64,000 nt of DNA from contig NZ_SLWR01000013.1 of NCBI RefSeq assembly GCF_004345665.1, positions 62,001 through 126,000 of the forward strand, in the 5' to 3' direction. Position numbers and translations under genes: made by a program. This document shows, in pieces, positions 8,837 to 16,756 of this stretch (the first letter of the stretch is position 1; each line of letters begins with the position of its first letter). This DNA comes from Kribbella antiqua. GTDB lineage: Bacteria; Actinomycetota; Actinomycetes; Propionibacteriales; Kribbellaceae. Below the pieces are notes generated by a model that did no database searches, was not told the DNA's origin, and saw only the letters and a program-made list of their open reading frames with translations.

Positions 8837-9829
8837 ATGTCCGCTGGAGCGCCCCGCAGGCGTGCTCGCCGCTGGCCGATGGCACTACGCCCCGCCGGAC
8901 TGCTTGCCGGGGCGATCCTTCTCCTCCTTGCCCTTGTTCCGCGGGCCGGCGCCACGTCGGCTGCAACAGTCCCCAGCCCGGAGCTCGGCCAGGTTCCCGG
9001 GGTCGCCACTCTCGGAAGCGGGGTGGTATCGCCCCGCATCGACGTCTTCTACCAGCAGGTGAACCACCGGCTCACGCTCGTCAGCGGCTCGACGTCCGGG
9101 TCGTTCACACTTCCGGCGACCGACCTTGGCGGGGTGCTGACCAGCGGCCCGGCGGCCATTGTCCGGCAGCCGCCGATCGAGTTCATCGACGAATTCGTGT
9201 TTGCCCGCGGGGCGGACAACGCCGTCTGGTACCGGAGCTTTTCAGACGGCCTGGGTGAGTGGCTGGCGTGGAGGAGCCTGGGCGGCCGGGCACTGGGTGC
9301 CCCGAGCGTCACATGTACCAGCCCAACCTCTCCGTTGATCGTGTATGTGCGGGGCGGGGACAATGCGCTGTGGCGGCGCCCGCTGGGCGGCAGCTGGAGC
9401 AGCCTCGGTGGTCGGCTGGCGTCCGATCCGGGTGCGCTGCCGGCGGTCCGCGGTCAATGCCCCAATCGGGAGGATATCTTCGCTCTCGGTACGGACCTCG
9501 CTGTCTGGGAGCGGGTCTCCGGCGGCTGGCGCCGGGTGGGCGGCCGGTCGACGGTGGCTCCCACTGCTGTCCAACTGTCCAGCGGCGAAACCGACCTGTT
9601 CGTCCGCGGGACTGACAACGCGCTGTGGATGAACACGCGCGCGCCGGGCGCGACGACCTGGGCCGGCTGGCGACGGCTCAGCGGCATCCTCACCTCGGCG
9701 CCCGTCGCGAACGTCTTCCCAAGCAGCCCGCAAACTCGGGTGATCTTCGTCCTGGGCGCCGACGGCAATCTATGGCGGTGTCGCAACGTGGTGGGCACCA
9801 CGTCCTGTGTCTGGTCGCAGGTGCCCTGA
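8837..9829 (+). CDS. secreted PLL/tectonin-like beta-propeller (lectin-type) protein
   Basis: 330 aa. ATG 8837 follows a good ribosome site (GGGAGG); the longer in-frame start reads through a transposase scrap. Residues 1-38 are a signal peptide (arginine-rich start, AGAILLLLALV core, cleavage near RAGA-TS). The rest is five to six blades of about 45 residues with the repeating core F-V-R-G-x-D-N-A-L-W followed by a W...LGG turn, as in Photorhabdus PLL-type fucose-binding lectins. There is no catalytic domain. Expected outside the cell, binding a glycan; the ligand is unknown. It stands alone between decayed sequences. Confidence 0.8.
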   Translation: MSAGAPRRRARRWPMALRPAGLLAGAILLLLALVPRAGATSAATVPSPELGQVPGVATLGSGVVSPRIDVFYQQVNHRLTLVSGSTSGSFTLPATDLGGVLTSGPAAIVRQPPIEFIDEFVFARGADNAVWYRSFSDGLGEWLAWRSLGGRALGAPSVTCTSPTSPLIVYVRGGDNALWRRPLGGSWSSLGGRLASDPGALPAVRGQCPNREDIFALGTDLAVWERVSGGWRRVGGRSTVAPTAVQLSSGETDLFVRGTDNALWMNTRAPGATTWAGWRRLSGILTSAPVANVFPSSPQTRVIFVLGADGNLWRCRNVVGTTSCVWSQVP

Positions 9830-9843
9830 CAGCCGACCGAACC

Positions 9844-10180
9844 TTAAGGCGGGTCCACCAGCATCACGCCGCCGACGATGTCCAGCTGCCATAGCTGCAT
9901 CGGCGCCGGCCGTTGCCACTGCACATAGGACTCACGCGGACACTTCCGCGGCTGCGGCACGATCAGATCCTGCCAGACCAGGATCCGGTTGATCATCGCC
10001 CAGACGGCAACCACAGATCCGTGCCCGGGCGCCTCATCCACTCCAACCGGATCGGCCTGTCACCCCATCGCGGATGCCCACGCCGCAGCTTCGCGCCCCT
10101 CACCTCGACGCCCGCATCCACCCGGTACGGACACGACCTCGGCCGATGGGCCGCAGTTGCAGCTACAACCTGACGACGCA
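9844..10180 (-). mobile_element. IS481-family transposase remnant, frameshifted
   Basis: Minus-strand frame A (from about 10175) reads RPRSCPYRVDAGVE and LRRGHPRWG, the usual HPRWG region of IS481/IS3 transposases. The continuation SVVAVWAMINRILV, PQPRKCPRESYVQWQRPAPM and LWQLDIVGGVMLVDP is in the next frame. So there is a frameshift near 10020, and both the helix-turn-helix N-terminus and the DDE core after the first Asp are missing. No terminal inverted repeats are visible. Confidence 0.75.
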
Positions 10181-10199
10181 CGGGAGTCGGGGTTCGACT

Positions 10200-10395
10200 G
10201 AGTGGACGGAGTGCGAATCGACCAGAGTGTGGAAGAACCGTCGGCTTGACTGTGACCGGCCATTCTCGACTGGCGGTCCGAGGCTGCGGCAGCTCGCGAT
10301 CGGGGCCGAGGTGGCGCGCTGGAACGAGGCCCGTCACATCATTCGCGACACCGACGGGACGATCGTCGAAATCAATATCTACGGGTCCGGCCGTA
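10200..10395 (+). pseudogene. DUF2188-like gene remnant
   Basis: Plus-strand VWKNRR, GAEVARWNEARHIIRDTDG and TIVEINIYG match the short DUF2188 family (pattern: ETYYENGxWKN, a central Ala-rich helix, HIIxNxDGTIxExNxYG), whose intact copy is at 57822. There is no start codon or ribosome site before the WKN motif, and no stop after the NIYG end; the frame runs on into antisense of kup. A dead copy. Confidence 0.55.
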
Positions 10396-10525
10396 CCCGC
10401 TCCGATCACCGGTCAAGACGGTGCGCCCAGCTGTCGAGTCGCCATGACATCACTCGCCTGGTCCTTGCCTGCTTGGGGGGTTGCAGTGAGCCGGCCCAGG
10501 CGTGGTCCGGCGCTGTGGGCGGTTG

Positions 10526-12403
10526 TCAGAGGTCCAGCTCTCGGCCGACGGTGACGGTGCGGTGGCGGGGCAGGCGCAGCTGGACGACTCGGTCGGTCGT
10601 GAGCTCGTCGAGGAGGAGGAAGAGCCGCTGGCGCCAGCGCGCCAGCGGGCTGGCGCGGTTCAGTTGCGGGTGCGGGGTGGAGACGAAGTAGTAGGCGGTG
10701 TCGGGGTCGATGTGGGTGAGTCCGGCGTCCTGCTTGCCAGCCTCGTGGAGGACGGCGACGATGTCGAGCCGTTCTTGGTAGCCGAGGGTGACGTCGACAG
10801 AGACGACGCCGTCGTACGGGTGGCCGAACTCACCGACACGCACCCGGTTCTCGTGCGGCCGCGCAGTGGGAGTATCGGCGAGCTGCCAGCTCAGGATCAG
10901 CACCCGTTCGGGCAGGAGGTGGCCGAGCTCGAGCAGGGTCCGCAGGGCGAGGGGCGCGATGGCGGCGTCGTCAGTGAGGAAGATGCCGGTGCCTGGCACC
11001 CGCGTCGGCTCGGCCTGTTGCAGGTCGCGGACGAAATCGGTCGGGGACAGCTCTACCCGGCTCCGGGCTTGCGCGAGGCGGGCGCGGCCTGCCCACCATG
11101 TCCACATCACCACGAACAGCACGCCGCCGATGAGGGCAGGGAGCCAGCCGCCGGAGAGGAACTTCGGGATCGCCGCCGCGAAGAAGCAGGCGGCCACTAC
11201 ACCGAGGAGAGCACCTGCGGTCGCGCGCAGCCGAGCGTGGTCGCGGACCACGGTCAGAGTCAGGTAGAGGGTGACTGTGGTGAGGATGGTCAGGCTGACG
11301 GCGAGTCCGTAGGCCGCGGCGAGTCGCTCGGAGTTGCGGAAGAGGAGGACGATGGCGAGCACGGCCGCGCCGAGGCTCCAGTTTGCGGCCGGGAGATAGA
11401 TTTGGCCGGCCTCCGCGGCGGAGGTGTGCCGGGTGCGCAGGTATGGGAACAGGCCGAGGCCGCCCGCCTGGTGGAGCACCGTGAACCCGCCCGCGATCAC
11501 CGCCTCCGACGCGATGATGGTGGCCGCGGTGGCCACGACCAGCACTGGGATCCTCGACCATGACGGCACGACCCCGTAGAACGGGTTGGCCGCGTTCGAG
11601 GGGTCGCGTAGCACCGCCGCGGTCTCGCCGAGGTAGGCCACAATCAGTGCCGGCAGGACCAGGCCGAGCCAGGCGCGGGTGATCGCGGCCCGGCCGAAGT
11701 GTCCGAGGTCGGCGTAGAGCGCCTCGGCGCCGGTGACCACGAGGATCACCGACCCCAGCGCAACGAACGCCGTCAGCGGGTCCTTCGCCGCAAACAGCAC
11801 CGCATGATGCGGGGACAGCGCGGCGAACGCCTGCGGGCCCCGGGCGAGGGAGACTGCGCCGGTGATGATGAGCAGCAAGAACCACACCACCATCACCGGC
11901 CCGTAGAACCGGCCGATCGCGCCGCTGCCGATGCGCTGTAGCACGAAGACCCCGGCCAGGATGGCCAGCGCCATCGGCAGCACGATGCCGCTCAGTGACG
12001 GGCTGGCGACCTTGAGCCCTTCGGCGGCGGAGAGGACCGAGATCGCCGGCGTGATGATGCTGTCGCCGAGGAACAGAGCCGCCCCGATCATCGCGACGAA
12101 CGTCGCCGCGACCAGGAGCCGGCCGTTCCTCAGTGCCCGGCGCAGCAGCCCGAATAGAGCCAGCAGCCCGCCCTCGCCCTCGTTGTCCACGCGCATGAGC
12201 AGGCTTACGTATAGCCCGGTGACGACCAGCAGCAGCGACCAGATCACCATCGAGGTCAACCCGTAGACGGTGTCGCGGTGGAGGTCATCGCCCTCGCCGA
12301 GGACCGTCCGCATCGCGTACAGCGGGCTCGTCCCGATGTCGCCGAACACGACCCCGAGCGCGCCGATGATCCCGGCAGGGCCCGCTGCTCGTCGCTGTCC
12401 CAC
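10526..12403 (-). CDS. kup: KUP-family potassium uptake transporter
   Basis: 625-aa membrane K+/H+ symporter, normal length for the family. The N-terminus carries the hallmark LGVVFGDIGTSPLYA, followed by NEGEGGLLALFGLL, about twelve transmembrane helices to residue 430 or so, and a cytoplasmic C-terminal region. Start taken at GTG 12403; a GGTGGG lies about 12 nt upstream, so the ribosome site is only fair. It brings in potassium, for example in osmotic adjustment. It stands alone between a DUF2188 relic and a LigD relic. Confidence 0.93.
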   Translation of the reverse strand: MGQRRAAGPAGIIGALGVVFGDIGTSPLYAMRTVLGEGDDLHRDTVYGLTSMVIWSLLLVVTGLYVSLLMRVDNEGEGGLLALFGLLRRALRNGRLLVAATFVAMIGAALFLGDSIITPAISVLSAAEGLKVASPSLSGIVLPMALAILAGVFVLQRIGSGAIGRFYGPVMVVWFLLLIITGAVSLARGPQAFAALSPHHAVLFAAKDPLTAFVALGSVILVVTGAEALYADLGHFGRAAITRAWLGLVLPALIVAYLGETAAVLRDPSNAANPFYGVVPSWSRIPVLVVATAATIIASEAVIAGGFTVLHQAGGLGLFPYLRTRHTSAAEAGQIYLPAANWSLGAAVLAIVLLFRNSERLAAAYGLAVSLTILTTVTLYLTLTVVRDHARLRATAGALLGVVAACFFAAAIPKFLSGGWLPALIGGVLFVVMWTWWAGRARLAQARSRVELSPTDFVRDLQQAEPTRVPGTGIFLTDDAAIAPLALRTLLELGHLLPERVLILSWQLADTPTARPHENRVRVGEFGHPYDGVVSVDVTLGYQERLDIVAVLHEAGKQDAGLTHIDPDTAYYFVSTPHPQLNRASPLARWRQRLFLLLDELTTDRVVQLRLPRHRTVTVGRELDL

Positions 12404-12521
12404 ACCGCGCCGGTACCCACCTTCGGCCAGCCGACCAGATGCGGCACCGGCGAAACCGCGCGTGCGGGCGCGACCACAGGCGCGGCGTCGCGAGCGCGAA
12501 CAACTCGAAAATGGTGCTCAG

Positions 12522-13006
12522 TCAGAGCGGGCCAAGCACTGCCGCGGCGGTGGTCCGGGTCCGGGTGATGAGGCGGCGGGCGGGTGCCATCTTGACCAGC
12601 GTCCAGCGAGAGCGCTCACCCTTTCCGATCCGGGTCAGCGAGTAACCACTAGCGAGCTTCTCACCCTCCGGCCCAGACCTTCACGTGGCCTGTCCGGATC
12701 TCCTCGTCGACAGGCTTGCCGGCGACGTTGCGGTAGGTGCCAAGGTTCCACACGATCTCCGGCCCCGCGCCGTACTGCTCCTCGGGGACGATGCCCTCGA
12801 ACTCGGCGTACTCGAGCGGGTGGTCCTCCGTCGGCAACGCTCGAGGCGGAAGTCGTAGTGCAGGCTCGAGGCGTCATGTTTCTGTACGACGAAGCACGGC
12901 GCGCGCGAGGACCGCGTGCTCCGGCATTCCGCGGCCCGCCCGGCTCCGGCGCACGACGCCAATCCCGCTTCCGCTTGTAGTCCTTCAACTGGTTCTGCTT
13001 GCTCAC
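12522..13006 (-). pseudogene. LigD-type 3'-phosphoesterase domain protein, multiply frameshifted
   Basis: GTG 13006 opens with SKQNQLKDYKRKRD, the standard start of stand-alone LigD phosphoesterase proteins. The next pieces FVVQKHDASSLHYDFRLE, then PTEDHPLEYAEFEGIVP and QYGAGPEIVW, then EKLASGYSLTRIGKGERSRW are each in a different frame. At least three shifts break a protein of about 160 aa. The metal-binding H of QKHDASSLHYDFRLE is still encoded, but no single frame covers the domain. Together with the truncated ligase at 3034 this is a second broken end-joining-type gene. Confidence 0.8.
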
Positions 13007-13022
13007 GGCATCCAGTCGAAGG

Positions 13023-13625
13023 TCATGCTCCGCGCTTGAGTGCGGCGGCGATTTTGACCACTCGCTCGGCCTGTACGGCGGCCGCGGTCCGGATGGTCTG
13101 GTCGATCTCGCCCCGGCCGGAAACGTGGGAGGTGCCGTAGGGGTTGCCGTCTTCGAACTTCACCGGGTCGGTGTAGCCGGGTGGGACCAGGATGCCGCCC
13201 CAGTGGTAGATGGTGTTGTAGAGCGCCAGCAGCGTCGACTCCTGGCCGCCGTGCTCGGTTTGTGACGAGGTGAATCCACTGTAGATCTTGTCGGCGAGCA
13301 GGCCTTGCTCCCACTGCGGTCCGAGGGTGTCCATGAACTGCTTCAGCTGTGCGGCGACGTTGCCGTAGCGAGTCGGTGACCCGAAGATCACGGCATCGGC
13401 CCACACCACGTCGTCGGCGGTGGCCTCCTCGATCTCCGCGGTTCGCTCGAGATTGGCCTTCCAGTCCTGGTTCGCCTCGATCGCCTCCGGTGGTGCCAGT
13501 TCGCGCACCTTGCGCAGGCGCACCTCGGCACCGGCCTTCTCGGCGTGCTGTGCGATCGTCCGGGCAATCTCCGCGATAGTGCCGGTGGACGAGTAGTAGA
13601 TGACACTCACCCTTGTGGTGTCCAT
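13023..13625 (-). CDS. wrbA: NAD(P)H:quinone oxidoreductase, WrbA type
   Basis: 200-aa flavodoxin-fold enzyme that reduces quinones by two electrons using FMN and NAD(P)H. The FMN phosphate loop is YYSSTGTIAEIA at about 10-21. Other family marks are FGSPTRYGNVAAQLKQFMD (about 80-99), GFTSSQTEHGGQESTLL and the C-terminal YGTSHVSG loop. An AGAGGAGG ribosome site precedes the ATG. Single gene; a role in oxidative stress fits the other stress genes nearby. Length and motifs are normal and it looks intact, unlike its neighbours on both sides. Confidence 0.92.
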   Translation of the reverse strand: MDTTRVSVIYYSSTGTIAEIARTIAQHAEKAGAEVRLRKVRELAPPEAIEANQDWKANLERTAEIEEATADDVVWADAVIFGSPTRYGNVAAQLKQFMDTLGPQWEQGLLADKIYSGFTSSQTEHGGQESTLLALYNTIYHWGGILVPPGYTDPVKFEDGNPYGTSHVSGRGEIDQTIRTAAAVQAERVVKIAAALKRGA

Positions 13626-13848
13626 ATCAGCCTCCTCTGATCAGGCGACTTGCCTGTTGCCGTCCGGGCTAGCCGCCGCGGAGCCAGACCCGGTCGTTGC
13701 CGCGGCATGCCCGGATCTGCGTGCGCAGGAGGCACAGCCGCAGATCGTGCTGTTTTGCTGGATGCAGTGACCAGTACCCGGCAGTCGCAGCGACACTCGT
13801 GGCAGCTCTCGGCCAAGGAGTTGTGGTCCCAGGGACCGGTCAGCGCCG

Positions 13849-14218
13849 TCAGAGCGGGTATCTGGAGCGGCCGATCCAGGATCTTGGATAATTCCAGTAG
13901 TCGTGCAGGTCTTCGTAGAATTGGGGCTGGGTCACCACTGCCGGGTCGTAGAGCGGTGCCCCGGCGTTGTAGGTGCGCTCCCGGCCGACGTGTACGGCGT
14001 CGGGCTCGACGCGGGTGATCGCCTCGACCGGGATCAGTTGTCGTTTCTCGCCGAGGCCGGGGAAGCCACCGGAACCGACTTCGAGGAACCGGACGCGGCG
14101 CTCGACGTCGTCAATGGTCAGTCCGTCCGTCGTCGCCGTTGCTGCCGGCAACCTTCCGGCCACGGACATCGTCGCCGGCGTCGGCCAACATCAGAGTGGT
14201 GTCGTCAAGCCGGACGAG
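13849..14218 (-). pseudogene. PRC-barrel protein, frameshifted
   Basis: The N-terminal part LVRLDDTTLMLADAGDDVRG and KVAGSNGDDG is in the frame of the CBS fragment upstream. The rest (LTIDDVERRVRFLEVGSGGF, then EKRQLIPVEAITRVEPDAVH, then AGAPLYDPAVVTQPQFYEDL) is one base out of frame. The shift lies near 14110. Joined, the two pieces give a normal-length PRC-barrel protein of the stress-associated actinobacterial type. Another broken copy lies at 22030. Confidence 0.7.
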
Positions 14219-14479
14219 TCCGCCTGGCACGGCGGCTGCGCTGCTCCCGGAGATCCGTTCGACTGTGTCGCGGGTTTCGTCGGGGGGTGCGCGTGCGACA
14301 TCGGCCTGGGCCAGCATGCCGACCAATTCGTGTCCGTCGATCACCGGCAGCCGCCGGATCTGGTGCCGGGCCATCAACGCCAGCACGGCCTCGGCACTCT
14401 CATCGGCGCCGATAGTGAAGGGTTTGCCCTGAGCCAGATCACCGGGCCCGCGTTGTGTGCGGACTATCACTGCCACCAA
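14111..14479 (-). pseudogene. CBS-domain protein reduced to its second CBS domain
   Basis: Residues 14-78 (LAQGKPFTIGADESAEAVLA, then RRLPVIDGHELVGMLAQADV) are the second CBS motif of the common two-CBS stress proteins. The first CBS domain (with the MTxxVxxV start) is missing, replaced by about 12 unrelated residues, and only a TTG could start it. After residue 78 the frame continues into the neighbouring PRC-barrel gene. Truncated at the 5' end and fused at the 3' end. Confidence 0.65.
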
Positions 14480-14485
14480 ACACCC

Positions 14486-14788
14486 TCAGGCCGCCAGCAC
14501 GATCCAGTATCCACAGACCGCGACAGCGATCGCCGCCCACGTCGCGGCGGCCAGGACGGTCGAGGCTGAGAGACTCTGCCCGGGCTTCCGCCGTGGCCAC
14601 GCCACATTGAAGTAGATGCTTCCGCCGACTGCGGCGGCCATCAGGCAGATGCCTGCGGTCATCTCGACATTGACGTACAGCAGAGCGAGCATGACTCCGC
14701 CCGCCGCGAGGAGACCCATTACCGTCATCCACAGCAGGTGATATCTGGTCATGATGTCGGTCCCACCAATGCTGCCGAGTCTGGCCAT
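14486..14788 (-). CDS. small membrane protein, unknown function
   Basis: 100 aa with three hydrophobic helices (about 13-37, 42-60 and 77-98) separated by short loops, one carrying WPRRKPGQS. ATG 14788 or ATG 14752 (MTRYHLLW) could start it; neither has a strong ribosome site. No family recognised. Being flanked by two truncated genes, it could be a survivor or itself a remnant. Confidence 0.5.
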   Translation of the reverse strand: MARLGSIGGTDIMTRYHLLWMTVMGLLAAGGVMLALLYVNVEMTAGICLMAAAVGGSIYFNVAWPRRKPGQSLSASTVLAAATWAAIAVAVCGYWIVLAA

Positions 14789-14844
14789 GCGCGCTCTGCC
14801 TGCTGCCCGTTTGGACGGCTGACGACCTGCCGTGCTCTACCGCA

Positions 14845-15558
14845 TCAGCTTTGACGACTGGGGTCTTGTTGTTTCTGCTCTCTGGAGCGAGCGCGTTGTG
14901 GACCATCCTCGTCACGACAGCGAGGGCACTGCAAGCGCGCCGAGGCAGCGTCAACTCTTCTTCGCCGCGGCCTTTCCGCCCTTGCGGCCGGCCTCCTTCT
15001 TCTGTGCCGTCGTACCGCCCTGCTTGCTGTCGCCGCCCTTGCCGGCCCGCTGTCGAGTTCGGACTCCAGATGCGGAGCGTCTTTCATGAGCGCTGCGCCG
15101 ATCGCGTCGGCGAGGAACTGCGCCTGGTCACGATCGGGCAGGTCCGGGCTGTCCTGGTGGGCCGTCATCACCCCGATCACCTGATCACCGGGACGCATCG
15201 GTACGGCGTAAACGGTGGTCACACCGGGTATCTTGCGTGCGGCGTTGGTGAACAACGGCCACTGTCCGAGGTCGAAGCGCAGATCGCTGACGGTGATTGC
15301 CCCCGTCTGGTAGGCGGTCGGCCCAGGGCCTTCGCCCAGCACATCTTGCAGGTCCTCCAACCGTGCCGCCACGTCGTCGGTGGTGCACAGGGTGACCCGG
15401 CTCGGTTCGGTGTAGGACAAGGTGATCGCCGCGCCGTCTCCACCCACCATTGCGAGGTAGGCCCTGCACAGGCGCGCCTCCAGCGGCTGATCAGAACTGC
15501 CGTCGGCGATCAGCCTGGCCAAGCGCACGAGCAGGGTGGTCCGCTCCACATCATTCAT
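14845..15558 (-). pseudogene. GAF-domain (GAF-ANTAR type) protein, 3' end lost and fused to another gene
   Basis: Residues 1-165 form a GAF domain typical of actinobacterial GAF-ANTAR RNA-binding regulators (LARLIADGSS, then GPGPTAYQTGAITVSDLR, then YAVPMRPGDQVIGVMTAHQ). The C-terminal ANTAR helices that should follow FLADAIGAALM are gone. From about 15060 the DNA is instead the 3' end of a KGG-type basic protein gene read in the wrong frame, giving a long Arg-rich tail. The same gene order (GAF-ANTAR then KGG protein) is intact at 60632-59561, so an internal deletion is the simplest cause. Confidence 0.7.
14951..15058 (-). pseudogene. 3' end of a KGG-type basic protein gene (DUF7218-like)
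   Basis: Minus-strand frame reads AGKGGDSKQGG, TTAQKKEAGRKGGKAAAKKS and a stop. That is almost residue for residue the tail of the intact protein at 59561-59785. Only the last 33 or so codons remain; upstream it abuts the GAF domain at about 15060. Confidence 0.75.
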
Positions 15559-15605
15559 CTGTCCGTCCCGAGTCGCAGTCCATCGCCCGCCCCGGTCTCG
15601 GCACC

Positions 15606-15830
15606 GATTCGGGGTATCTCCACCATCTCGGCATCCGTCGCGGATTGTACCGATCTCGAGGAGGCCGTCGAGGCGGTGATGGAGTTCGCTCTACAGGCGC
15701 TGGGCTGCACACATTCCGGCATCGCGCTGACACAACGGGCAGCTCTTGCGACGAGCGACCGGATGCGTTCACGGTCGACGACGAGGAGGTCGCGCACGTC
15801 CTGGCGCGGTCGCCTCGGCGACTATGCTCG
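15606..15830 (+). pseudogene. GAF-ANTAR protein relic with internal deletion
   Basis: Plus strand: LEEAVEAVMEFALQALGCTH and SGIALTQRA in one frame, then RPDAFTVDDEEVAHVLAR in the next. In the intact gene at 59889 these two segments (VEETVEAVVQFALQALNCSH and EPDAFSQDDEAVAHILARHA) are about 90 residues apart; here they are joined at about 15757. There is no start codon and no ANTAR domain. Confidence 0.65.
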
Positions 15831-15899
15831 CGCGGCCTCACACAGCCGGGCTTGCAGGTTGTCGCGACCTTGGGTGGAACTTGCAGACTTATGGCCGCG

Positions 15900-16292
15900 T
15901 CAGGTTCCTGCGTGCTCGTCGATCAGCGCCTGCTGGGAGACGTTGAGGTGGACGTCGTCGCCGCTGACTCGGGCGATCTGATCAGCGGCTACGTAGATGT
16001 CGCGGTCCAGGACGCCCTTGCTGTCGACTTTGACGAAGCCCTTGCGCAGGAGTCGTGCGGCGAGTGGTTCGGGTACGTCGGGCTCGCCGCCGCCGATGAG
16101 GCGTCCGAGTACGCCGACCAGTCCGCCTTCCGGGTGCTCGCCCTGCTGGCCCGCTGTCGTGACCGCGTCGGCATCACCCATCTTGACGAGTTCGACGCGT
16201 CCCAGCTCGGTACCGGTCTGGTCGACGACTCGCATGTCCTCGCGAACCTTGGTGATCGCATCGTCGCCGGTGCCGGAGATCGGCTCGGTCAT
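15900..16292 (-). CDS. PRC-barrel-like (DUF2171-type) small protein
   Basis: 130 aa. ATG 16292 has a GAGGAGG ribosome site 6 nt upstream, so the longer frame to 16463 is rejected. REDMRVVDQTGTELGRVELV near the start and DIYVAADQIARVSGDDVHLN near the end are the beta strands of a PRC-barrel-like fold. The middle has a Gly-rich segment (GVLGRLIGGGEPDVP). Such proteins are common in actinobacterial stress clusters, but their role is unknown. This copy appears intact. Confidence 0.72.
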   Translation of the reverse strand: MTEPISGTGDDAITKVREDMRVVDQTGTELGRVELVKMGDADAVTTAGQQGEHPEGGLVGVLGRLIGGGEPDVPEPLAARLLRKGFVKVDSKGVLDRDIYVAADQIARVSGDDVHLNVSQQALIDEHAGT

Positions 16293-16522
16293 GGTGCCCT
16301 CCTCAGCTGAGGTCAGTCCTGTTTTCCCGGTTGCCAACGTCAAACCTGTGGCCCGGGCCAGTCCTGGCTTCGCAACCGGCGGCGGCCGGCTGAGCGGAGT
16401 TCGTAATCCGGTTGAGGGCTTTAGGGGACTAGTGCGGTACGGCGGCTCGGTGGCAAACTGCATCAGCGGGTCTGTTGAGCAGTCAGCAGCCAGAGAAGGT
16501 TTCGCGCTGACTGGGAGGGCTG

Positions 16523-16726
16523 ATGACGGTCGGTGGCGTCGACACGTACTACGACTACGACGAAAAGCAGTGGAAGAGCCGAAAACTCGGCGGGGGACCG
16601 ATCCGTCGCGGCCCGGTGTGCCCGTCGCCGCGGACAGTGTCCAAGGAACAGCACGGCGCCAGTGCTGGTCAAGGCGCCATCACAGTTGTGCGCACACTTC
16701 CCGAAGCCAGCGCCGAACGCCGTTGA
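16523..16726 (+). CDS. short ORF with a DUF2188-like N-terminus
   Basis: ATG 16523 follows a GGGAGGG ribosome site. The first 20 residues (VDTYYDYDEKQWKSRKL) match the start of DUF2188 proteins. The expected HIIxNxDGTI end is absent, and the rest is unlike any family I know in any frame. Probably a chimera or remnant of the family seen at 10200 and 57822. Confidence 0.35.
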   Translation: MTVGGVDTYYDYDEKQWKSRKLGGGPIRRGPVCPSPRTVSKEQHGASAGQGAITVVRTLPEASAERR

Positions 16727-16756
16727 TCGCTGCCGTCGGTGAAGGGGCCGGCGACG

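Noticed and set aside
10502-11563. 353-codon plus-strand ORF opposite kup
   Set aside because: Antisense shadow of kup with Glu/Gly/Arg-skewed composition.
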